In this document: positions 55,727 through 64,000 of the stretch, piece after piece
Position numbering within the stretch: position 1 is the stretch's first letter
Layout of the letters: each line of letters opens with the position of its first letter
Source: Miscanthus floridulus
Lineage: Eukaryota; Streptophyta; Magnoliopsida; Poales; Poaceae
Direction of reading: 5' to 3'
Assembly (NCBI RefSeq): GCF_019320115.1
Contig: NC_089581.1
Coordinates: 66,953,500 to 67,017,499 of the forward strand
Length of the DNA stretch: 64,000 bases
Made by a program: the position numbers and the translations under genes
Notes under the pieces: model-generated
The model's database searches: none
What the model was told of the DNA's origin: nothing
Seen by the model: only the letters and a program-made list of their open reading frames with translations

Positions 55727-56831
55727 TTAAAAGTCTTTATGAACAAGGAGAATGAGGGGGTTGAAGATCTCATGTGTGGTAATGTTGGAGAGACGAATTA
55801 ATTTAGAAGATTTCTCATGCGAGCATGGATTTGATGAGGTGTTCATGAAATAACTTCCATGCTCATTGATGTTATATTCCTTTTCAAGCTCTAAGGGTGT
55901 TTCTTCATGAATGTCTATAGGCAGAAACATTGTCTCCATCATTCCATGCCTATGACATTCATTGGACGTTTTATTGTCCAAGATTTCTCATGGATTGGAG
56001 GCTATTAGGTTGATCTCATCTAAGGCCTCCTCCAAACTTGGATGAGTCATATTTATCAAAAAGATTGATTTAAGCTCACCGTTTAGATCTAAGCCAAGTT
56101 TGTATTCTACCCATAAGGCTTTGTCCTTGTCCATCCATTCTTTAGCAATGGCATACAAGTTCTTAATACATTTCAGCCATTGTCGTTGCTCTTTTTGGTC
56201 ATCCTTATGGCCTTCATGATTCCTATGCTTTGGTTGTCTTAGTGGATTTCTAGGGTCATCATGAGAGTTTGGAGAGAGAGCATAAGATGGATCATTGGGA
56301 TCAAGGATGGGTTTAAAGATAGGTTCAGATGAGACATCTAATGTGGGCATAGAAGGAGAGATGATAGGATTGGCTAAATGACTCAGCTCTCCTATAGCAT
56401 CACTTGACATGTCACCCTTGAGTTCTCCCCAATGTCCTATATGGGAATAAGGACACTTTCTAAGAGATCCCTTCTTGAGAGGATTTGAATTATATTCGCT
56501 CAAAGGTCTCTTATGAAGATGAGAATTTAATGTTCTCCCAAAATCAGCACCAAAAAGGTCATCCTTAATTTCAACAGGGATTTCCAAACGTGGAATTCCT
56601 TCTTCTCTTGGGGGATTTTGGGGTATTGGTCGTTTAGGATTGATAGCTAAATCTTGAGATTGAAGTGGTTGTGATTTGGCTATTAGAACTTCCTTCTTGA
56701 TCAGGAGATGATTTCTTCTCTTTTTCAGGGAGTTCATTATGAATGCCAGTGTAGGGAGTCTTTCCACTAATTCTATCAAGCATAGCCCTTGTTTCACGAT
56801 TAGACAAATGAAGGAAAGCTCCTCTCACCAC
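55727..56831 (-). pseudogene. gag: Element B gag, C-terminal part and tail
   Basis: The minus-strand frame begins near 56831 (HLSNRETRAMLDRISGKTPY) and runs, with one frame change near 56740, as a 269-codon block to 55988. It includes KECLK-type polar sequence, HWGELKGDM and KNLYAIAKEWMDKDKALWVEY, and ends SLEEALDEINLI. The tail at 55981-55727 resembles the tail of the A protein (VVDAYVY.KYC). No zinc knuckle or protease triad is visible. It is separated from the N-terminal gag half by the DNA insertion. Confidence 0.55.
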
Positions 56832-56859
56832 AAGGTTCTACCTCTAATGCCATGCCACA

Positions 56860-57500
56860 TGATTGCAACACCACTAATTTGGTTGCCGTAGGTGGGTCGT
56901 ATTGCAACCTTTTCAAAAAATGGTTGCACTATGTGCCTATAATGCAACAGACTAAATTTGTTGCAATATGTGTGGTTTGTCGTTGCAACAGGCCTGTGCT
57001 ACTGCAACCATTTAAGAATTGTGTTGCAATTAGTTAGCATTATTGCAATGGCATTTTTGAGTTGCAATAGTATTGGTTTTCGTTGCAATTACTTGGTGTT
57101 ATTGCAACTATATTGGATTTGGTTGCTTTTGCTTGTAACTATTGCCACGGTTATTATGGGTTGCAATAATGTTCCATGGTGTTGCAATTGCTAGGGTGGT
57201 TATTGCAACAAGATTTCCGAATGGATGCAATAGCATGTTCCTATTTCTACGGTTTTCTGGGGTTGTAATAATTTTTTGTGGCGTTGCAATTGTTAAGTAC
57301 TTATTGCAACTATAATCCAAAATTGTCACAATATCATGTTAATATTGCTACAGTTTTTTGTGTTGCTATAGGCTACCGCTGGTGCAACGGCCTAAAAGTG
57401 TTGCAATATACAAAATGCTCCACGCATTAGACTACCCCTATAGCAATGGCCTAAAAGTGTTGCAATATACCAAAAATGGTTGCAATAGACAAAATGCTCC
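56860..57500. repeat. TTGCAAC motif array
   Basis: Motifs such as TATTGCAACC, GGTTGCAATA and GTGTTGCAATTG recur every 20-30 bases with alternating orientation, many followed by short conserved words (GGTT, TATAG). The array resembles subterminal repeat regions but is unrelated in sequence to the CACTA-like ones elsewhere in the window. Confidence 0.8.
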
Positions 57501-57639
57501 ACGTATTTCTGAATAATGTATTCTATTAACAAAAAAATGTTCCACAGAGGATTTGATCCCAGGAACTAAAGTACAAGCAAACACTCATCTACCCCTGGGC
57601 TACTAAGGTGTGTTCGACATTAAGCTACATTTATATTAC

Positions 57640-58920
57640 TTGTTTACATGATGAAGATGGCTAATTCACTTCATTTTTCAACCACGGTGGCCTGATCTGT
57701 GGCCTGGAGGAGCCTCCACCGCAGCCTCGGCGTGCTGCTACTACAACCGCACATCCCGTATGTCACGACAACGCATGTGAGGAGGAGACCCGAGTAGAAG
57801 AATCCCGCTAGCCGGTTCTATGGCTTCCATGTCATTGGCACCGGGTGGCTCAGCTTTGACGGCCCGATGCGCACGCTCGCCGGTTGGAGGTGTCTAGGTT
57901 TTACCCCTGATGCAACGGCCTAAAAGTGTTGAAATATAACAAAAATGGTTGCAATAGATAAAATTGCAACATAAAAATTTTGTTGGCAAGCGTTGCCACA
58001 GTAACCGTGGTTTAAAGTGTGTGTCTTGATATTACTATGACCTCACTAACATTTAGCAACTGCATATGTGCTGCAGTTAGTCGGCCCGCAAGCTACCTGA
58101 GCTAGCAATAGCAGGCCGGGCTAGCTCATCTCATGGCACAATTAGCTGGCTGACTCTGCTACAAGGTCTCTAATTGCAAAGGCCCAGATCTGCACGTCAC
58201 GCTCCCGCATGTCAGATGTGCGGTCATAGGCGGCAAAGTGCTTGGCCTTGCTAACAAGTAATACTAAAATAAAATATAATGTTTACCACCTACGAGAATT
58301 TCATACTAGCTTAATGGTTTGCCTGGTGCTTTGGAACTCGTAGTACACGGTTCAAAGTGGTTGGGCAGCAAAATATTAGAGAGTTTTTTTCAAACTTTTT
58401 GCTAGTTTTTTTATTTTCCATATTTTTCCTAAGCGTGCAAAATACAATTCGTATATATTTTCTTAAGTGCTAACACAATGTACAAAGTGAATGCTATAGG
58501 TTTTAGTGGTGAAAGATATTTTTGTAGAAGATATTCTTTATTGTAAGGTTATGGGACAAAAATATGTTGCCACGTCAATTTGTAGAATTTTTTTATCAAA
58601 GATATTATTCTAATTATTATTGTTATATGCTGGATCTAAAAGAATGGTATGTACATAACTTGCATTGTGGTCTTCCAGATGGACAACTCCACATTACTTG
58701 TGATACCTGCATTGTAGTTTTCCGGATGAGCACCTGAAGTTGAGTGTCATCGCCGCTTATCACCAGTGAATGCCTGAGCGAACACGTGGCTCAAAGCCGC
58801 CCGATCGATTGTCATGGTGCGGGTCTCTGTGATGGCGCACGTGAGGCTCTTCTTGGAGCGCGGCCGCGATAGAGATCCCGGGTAGTAGGAGTAGAGAGAA
58901 GTTTCGGCTATGGGTGTGTG
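57640..58920. pseudogene. Captured exon-like fragments, function unknown
   Basis: Three stretches have coding character. + strand 57800-57895 reads SRFYGFHVIGTGWLSFDGP and on to MRTLAGWR. - strand 58255-58160 reads LVSKAKHFAAYDRTSDMRER then DVQIWAFAIRD, just after an AG acceptor-like site. - strand about 58855-58750 reads CAITETRTMTIDRAALSHVF then AQAFTGDK. They lie in mixed orientation, separated by AT-rich non-coding DNA. I do not recognise the parent genes. Capture by the transposon is an inference. Confidence 0.35.
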
Positions 58921-58933
58921 ATGCTGACTATGG

Positions 58934-59460
58934 TCATTCGACGCTCAAGATGTGCTCGATAAAATGCTTGAGACGGAGAGAGAAAGAAGTACAGGGTCTA
59001 GAGGCTGTATCAAGGGATTCCATGGAATCCTTGCTAAGACCCATGTAAAAATATTGAAGAAGTACTGGGTCTTGAATGGCAAGGTCTAGGCCAGTGATGA
59101 TGAGTTCATTTTTAACAATCCCACGATGTACCAAGAGGTTCTTCTTCTAGTTGTCTAAAATTTAGAATCTTTTTTCGAAGGCTAACCACTTTAGAGATGG
59201 GAAAGAAACGTAAACAAAATTTAGAGCATAATGTTTCCCAATCTCCTTGCATACTTCCTATGGTTTGACTGTACCAATGTTTAGCTCTTCTTGTCAAAGA
59301 GAACGGAAATAACTTCCATCTTATGGTTTTGTCAGACATGCCAGCGATACACAAGCATGCATAGGTCTGTTCAAACTCTTGTAGGTGTGAGTATGGATTT
59401 TCATTGCCTTCTCCCGAAAAGGATTTATCCCGTATCAATTTTATAAAACACGAGCATAGC
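58934..59460 (-). pseudogene. gag: Element B gag, N-terminal part
   Basis: Minus strand, beginning near 59460 with FIKLIRDKSFSGEGNENPYS. The capsid core is YSHLQEFEQTYACL, then RWKLFPFSLTRRAKHWYSQT, GDWETLCSKF and LRFFPISKVVSLRKKI. A frameshift near 59115 follows. A second frame, 59134-58934, reads LDLAIQDPVLLQYFYMGLSK and ends near HFIEHIL where the DNA element intervenes. The core aligns with the element A gag. Confidence 0.7.
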
Positions 59461-59633
59461 TCATTGCCAAGTGTTAGGATAGGCTCTGAGGATTTTAGTG
59501 GCTCTAGGCTTGAGCTCGTGGGTTTAGCATATTGATAGATAGGAGTGGAATCCTTGCTAAAAGAAAAAATAAAATAAAAGAAAGAATAAAAGATAAAATG
59601 TTAAGCTAGGCTCGAAGTTAATTCAGCAACCGT

Positions 59634-59651
59634 TTCCCGGCAACGGCGCCA
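59634..59651 (-). promoter_or_regulatory. Primer-binding site, tRNA-Asp type (element B)
   Basis: On the minus strand TGGCGCCGTTGCCGGGAA, seven bases after the LTR. It matches the plant tRNA-Asp 3' complement at 17 of 18 positions, much better than in element A. Confidence 0.9.
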
Positions 59652-59658
59652 GAAAGCT

Positions 59659-60793
59659 TGTTGGTATATTTAACGCACATAGATAAATATGCAAGCGCAG
59701 GGATACCACTATAGCTTTCACCCAGAAGTATTTCAGGTATTGTATCCATAGGGAAATGTGTGAGACTAACTACGATCTAACTTAACTAGGGGTAGCAACA
59801 AGGTTGAGATAAATAGAAGAGTAGAGAGGAAAACTATGGTTCTCTAGTACTGACTTGGGTAAGCTATGTCTTCTACTATTCAACTGGAGATATTACTAGG
59901 GAAAGACACCAGCAGAGGATACTTTCCTTCATAACCACGTCCTACTTGCGCCTACGGACGGGAGGTGGACTATAAAGGATCAATGAAGCTATATAGTATA
60001 GGCTATATAGAATTGATGTCACACAAGCAATCTACCACCATCCGAAATGCAGGGTGCATCCATGATTAACCTAAGTCTAAGCACCAAGCTTACACTTACA
60101 ATTAATACTTTAACCTAGAGCGTCTATAGATTAAAGCACTCAAAAGAGAGTCGTGATCCTGATGCACAATATAAACAATTACTTACTTGAATCAGAAGTT
60201 GATTACTAGAGAAATCTCGAAGGCAAGCTCAAGTAGAACTTAGATCCACCAAGGTACAAGCCATAGAGAGAGCACCAAGAGGCCGACACCTCCTTCAAAC
60301 TCTTCCCTCACTCTCTATCTCACTATTATTTACAAGACTAGATCCTATGGAGGACAAATCTTCTCTTGATAGCTGGCTTTGATCCTCATGATATGAATTA
60401 GGGTTTCAGGATGGCTCTAGGGAGGGTGGTAGGTGCTGGTATATATACGCCAAAGCATCCAACATGGGCCCTTGGATCAAATCAACTTAAAGGACGGCGT
60501 AGATGCAACCTAGGAGGTGGTGAAGAACCGACATTGCCATGCGGAGGCTGATAGGTGGGCCTAGGGGCCAGGCGGCCTACACATGGGGCCAGCTAGCCCC
60601 ACATGGCTGCCCCTCGAGGTCTCCTTCTGTGGAGAGCCTCCTGGAGTCTTCTAGAATCTTACCACGCTATTTACGTGGTGGAATTCCGTAATTTTCTTTG
60701 ACGAATAGATCCTCCTTGATGGTTTTCTAGATAAACCCTGCTGAAAACACAGATTCATCAAAACTCATAGAATTTATTACTTTAAACCCCTAT
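59659..60793 (-). repeat. 5' LTR of element B, interrupted by element C
   Basis: Starts (plus strand) TGTTGGTATATTTAA. A TATATATACC on the minus strand near 60437-60446 is a likely TATA box. The sequence is cut at 60793 by the insertion of element C (left duplication CCTAT, 60789-60793); the rest lies outside the window. Confidence 0.75.
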
Positions 60794-61708
60794 TGATTGA
60801 GACATGATTCCCAATCTTCCGTCAGGTTGAAGATAACTATCGTTTTAGGCGGAGCATGACACACCGATTCGGCTTTAGATCGAAAGACCCAAACCCTGCA
60901 ACCTTAGCACCATAACTCCTCTTGTTATCAACTGTGTCACCAGTCCGGTTGACCTTGCCTATAAGGCTAATCCCCACCTACAAAACAAAGAACACAAGCA
61001 AGAACTTGAAAGTATGGGACAAACTACAGATTGTATGATTAAGTTCTCAAAGTGGGGTCTCACAAATAGATGAACGGCGACTATCAATGGACAAAATGAT
61101 CTAAGCAAAACCCCAAACCTAACAACAGTGGCACCATATGATTATAAAGGTCTTAGGGTCATCGCTTACCCTAGACATGCCCCCCTAACAGGCTCAAAGA
61201 TGATACACGGCCCATTGGACCAAATACGGTGACGTGGCACCCTGATAGATTCTAGATGCTGACTTTTTTTGACCATTCTAGTTGATTATGAAGGGATTTT
61301 GACATGGGACCACTTCCATTGGTTTCCTTATGAAATTTTCTTTCCATTCATATGTGGATCGTCAGAAACAAAATCCAGACGTGTCCTGGGTGACCAGTTT
61401 ATGGCAGACTGGTCCTAGAGGCCGAGGCAGACTCGAATTCATGTTGGACCGGGCCTTCGGCTTGTGTTGGATGTCCTTGCTGGTCATCTTTGCCTCTGTA
61501 TCTTCCTCCAAGATCCTCATGACCCTCTTGAATGTTCCTAAGAAATATAACATCATTAGGTAGTAGTCTATTCTCAAAAGTATGAAAAGGATCGCTTAAG
61601 AATGAGCTCACCTCTAAATTTAGCTGGCACATTCAAGCTCGGGTCATTGGACCTTGCATATTGTTTGGAGGATCAGTGGATGCATCCAAAGGAGTGATGT
61701 CCTCATCA
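60794..61708 (-). repeat. 3' LTR of element C
   Basis: 915 bp. On the minus strand it starts TGATGAGGACATCACTCC, directly after the polypurine tract, and ends GTCTCAATCA. Solo LTR S2 in element T is a second member of the family. Its first ~310 bases code for the pol tail. Confidence 0.88.
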
Positions 61709-64000
61709 TCCTCCCCCTCTTGAAATAGAGTCATCCTCGACTCAAGCTCATCTTCTCCCAAGTATGGCTTCAAATCTGAAATGGTAAAAGTGGGACTAAC
61801 CCCGAACTCGCATGGCAACTGAAGTTTGTATGTATTATCATTTATTTTCTCAATTATCTTATAAGGACCAGAGGCTCTTGGCATTAATTTAGACTTACGC
61901 AGCTCTAGAAATCTACCTTCACTACCAGCAATTCTATACTTCTCATTCATCTTTTCAATATTTGCTTTTGTTGTTTCATGTAACTTTTGAATAAACTCAG
62001 CATGCTCTATAGCATCATTATGTGTTCTCTCAGTGGTAGGTAAAGGCAAAAGATCAATAGGAGCACGAGGGTTAAAGCCATACACTACTTGGAAGGAACT
62101 TACCTAGGTTGTAGAGTGTTCCGCCCTGGTATATGCAAACTGCACGTGCGGCAAATACTCTTCCCATATCTTCAAATTACGCTTCAAAATTGCTCTCAAC
62201 ATGGTAGATAATGTGCGATTCACTACCTCAGTTTGCCCATTAGTTTGGGGGTGACAAGTTGTAGAAAACAGCAGCTCTATCCCCAATTTATTCCAGAAAG
62301 TGCGCCAGAAGTGACTCAAGAATTTTGCATCACGATCTAAAACAATAGTAGAACGCATACCATGCAAGCAAATGATTTCTTGAAAGAACAGGTCAGCAAT
62401 ATGAACAACATCGTCGCTTTTATGACAAGGAATAAAATGTGCCATCTTAGAAAAATGATCAAATACCACAAAAATATTATCCCTACCCCTCTTAGTCCTT
62501 GGCAATCCTAAAACAAAATCCATAGAAATATCAGCCTAAGGAATAGAAGGAATGGGAAGAGGCATGTACAAACCATGTGGGTTCAACCGTGACTTAGCTT
62601 TTTGACATGTGCCACACCGAGCCACAAACCGCTCTACATCTTGCCACATCTCTGGCCAAAAGAAGTGTGTGGTCAGCACCTCCTCTGTCTTCTTGGCACC
62701 AAAATGGCCCATAAATCCGCCTCCATGTGCCTCCTACAACAACAAAAGACGAATGGAACGAACTGAAATGCATAGGCAGTTAGCTCTAAACAAAAACCCA
62801 TCATTTATCATATATTTATTCCATGTTTGGCCCTCTTTACAATTTTCCAAGACATCTTTAAATTCATCATCATTTAAATATTGCTCTTTAATTGTTTTAA
62901 GTCCAAAAATAGAACAACCAAGTTGGGACAGCATAGTATATCATCTAGACAAAGCATCAGCAATAACATTATCCTTCCCTTTCTTGTGTTTGATAATATA
63001 AGGAAAAGATTCAATAAATTCAGCCCACTTAGCATGTCTATGGTTCAATTTATTTTGCGTTATAATATGTTTTAACGATTTGTGATTAGAGTGAATAACA
63101 AACTCTTTAGACCAAAGATAATGTTGCCACGTTTCTAATATTCGAACAAGAGCATATAATTCTTTATCATATGTGGAATAATTAAGAACAGGCCCACTCA
63201 ATTTCTCACTAAAGTAAGCAACGGGTTTACCATCTTGCATCAAAATGCCACCAATGCCAACTCCACAAGCTTCATATTCAAGTTCAAAAGTCTTACCAAA
63301 ATCAAGGAGTTGTAGGAATGCCGCGTTGGTAAGCTTGTCCTTCAAAAGAGCAAAGGACGCCTCTTGTTCCTCTCCCCAATGGAATGCTACACCCTTCTTT
63401 GTCAACTCATTCAGCAGGGCTGCAATGGTGCTGAAATCCTTCACAAAACGGCGGTAAAATCCTGCAAGTCCATGAAAGCTCTGCACTTGTGTCACCGTTG
63501 TGGGCGTTGGCCAGCTCTGTATAGCCTGCACCTTGGCATCATCTACCTCAATTCCCTATGATGTCACAACATAGCCAAGGAACGATACTCGTTCGGTGCA
63601 AAAAGTGCACTTCTCGAGGTTACCAAATAAACGTGCAGCCCACAAAGCATCAAAAACAACACGTATGTGATCAAGATGTTCAGTTAAAGACTTACGGTAG
63701 ATCAAGATATCATCAACATAAACCACCACAAATTTTCTAATGAAAGGACGTAAAACCTCGTTCATTAATCTCATAAAAGTGCTTGGTGCATTAGTTAAAC
63801 CCAAAGGCATTACTAGCCACTCATACAAACCGAACTTGTTTTTAAAAGCAACTTTCCATTCGTCGCCTAATTTCATTCTTATTTAGTGGTATCCACTCCT
63901 CAAGGCTACCTTTGAAAAAATTATAGAACCACTTAACTTATCAAGCATGTCGTCTAATCTAGGAATAGGATGATGGTACCTTATCGTGATATTGTTAATG
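61399..64000 (-). pseudogene. pol: Element C pol: RT, RNase H, integrase, tail into LTR
   Basis: One continuous frame with no frameshift and about seven stops (TAG near 63555, 62735, 62537 and 62103; TGA near 62941 and 61633; TAA near 63890). [13 protein letters not shown], where the motif-A catalytic Asp is replaced (usually KIDLRSGYH), then [16 protein letters not shown] and [10 protein letters not shown]. RNase [25 protein letters not shown] and [10 protein letters not shown]. Integrase: HHCC (CGTCQKAKS), [28 protein letters not shown] and [15 protein letters not shown]. The C-terminus RASGPYKIIEKINDNTYKL precedes an acidic linker and a basic tail (PMTRARKCQLNLEVSSFL in the last domain), ending about 310 bp inside the LTR. 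Confidence 0.88.
61709..61722 (-). promoter_or_regulatory. Polypurine tract of element C
   Basis: Minus strand CAAGAGGGGGAGGA immediately precedes the LTR; it lies inside the pol coding frame. Confidence 0.85.

Larger units (their letters stand above)
56840..58930. mobile_element. DNA element rich in TTGCAAC motifs, inserted in element B gag
   Basis: Between the two halves of B gag. Its left ~650 bp (56860-57500) carries about 25 copies of GTTGCAAT/ATTGCAAC-type motifs in both orientations, and a few recur at 57900-57980, like a transposon's subterminal repeats. Further right are GC-richer, exon-like fragments. No transposase is seen. Exact ends and target duplication could not be fixed, so boundaries are approximate. 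Confidence 0.6.
54697..60793 (-). mobile_element. Gag-only LTR retrotransposon B (minus strand, partial)
   Basis: LTR ends TGTTGGTATATTTAA occur at 54697 (3' LTR, truncated) and 59659 (5' LTR). PBS is next to the right LTR and gag follows on the minus strand. Gag is related to that of element A (RWKLFPFSL...KHWYSQTIG...GDWETL). No pol is present. A ~2.1-kb DNA element splits gag. The right LTR is interrupted at 60794 by element C and continues beyond the window. The left LTR lacks its U3 part. Confidence 0.75.
60794..64000 (-). mobile_element. CRM-like Gypsy chromovirus C (3' part, runs off window)
   Basis: Minus-strand element with pol, a polypurine tract and a 915-bp 3' LTR. Integrase and RT sequences, the short LTR with TGATGA...ATCA ends, and the pol ORF running into the LTR all fit the CRM/CRR lineage known to favour grass centromeres. 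Reina is the main alternative. It is inserted in the 5' LTR of element B. The 5' LTR, gag and protease lie beyond 64000. Confidence 0.75.

Noticed and set aside
59659..61708. One 2-kb LTR shared by elements B and C in tandem
   Set aside because: S2 shows that the C-family LTR ends at the position equivalent to 60794, with TG...CA ends. The left part belongs to element B, so this is a nested insertion and not a tandem.

Overview
This window is repeat-rich nuclear DNA from a grass, most likely a panicoid/Andropogoneae species (sugarcane, Miscanthus, sorghum or maize relatives). The reasons are the lineages present: a long-LTR Sirevirus-type Copia element, Tekay-type Gypsy chromoviruses with 2.7-4.5 kb LTRs, a CRM-like chromovirus, gag-only Gypsy elements primed by tRNA-Asp, and CACTA-like subterminal repeats. 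I see no intact host gene, no tRNA or rRNA gene, and nothing bacterial or viral beyond endogenous retroelements.

Layout. (1) 1-2368: left part of a CACTA-like DNA transposon, with subterminal repeats, TATA boxes and a small spliced ORF model. (2) 2369-49728: gag-only LTR element A on the + strand, with LTRs at 2369-3654 and 48415-49728. It encodes gag plus a retropepsin-like domain but no pol. Nested in it are: (2a) Copia/Sirevirus R (+), starting at 6662, with gag, pol and an env-like ORF, its 3' LTR cut at 36993; (2b) Tekay-like Gypsy T (+), 15849-34325, inserted in the env-like ORF of R with TSD CCCCA; (2c) a 4.5-kb solo LTR S1, 24421-28922, in the pol of T with TSD TTCAC; (2d) a 663-bp CRM-like solo LTR S2, 33384-34046, in the 3' LTR of T with TSD GGTTC; (2e) Tekay-like Gypsy G (-), 36989-47628, whose left LTR is fused to the truncated R LTR at a 5-bp microhomology. 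(3) 49729-54696: apparent continuation of the CACTA-like material, with coding remnants, a ~500-bp tandem repeat array, three tRNA-like repeats, subterminal repeats and an RNase H1 N-terminal-type fragment. (4) 54697-60793 and beyond: a second gag-only element B (-), carrying an inserted ~2.1-kb DNA element rich in TTGCAAC repeats. (5) 60794-64000: the 3' part of a CRM-like Gypsy element C (-), inserted in the right LTR of B and running off the window.

Order of insertion from nesting: A landed in the CACTA-like DNA. R and G landed in A, T in R, and S1 and S2 in T. C landed in B.

Two patterns cut across elements. Premature stops are almost all TAG, which fits C-to-T decay at methylated CAG sites (CHG context). 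Both Tekay-like elements carry an extra ORF between the primer-binding site and gag. CRM-like and chromodomain-bearing elements suggest, by inference only, a pericentromeric or otherwise heterochromatic position.
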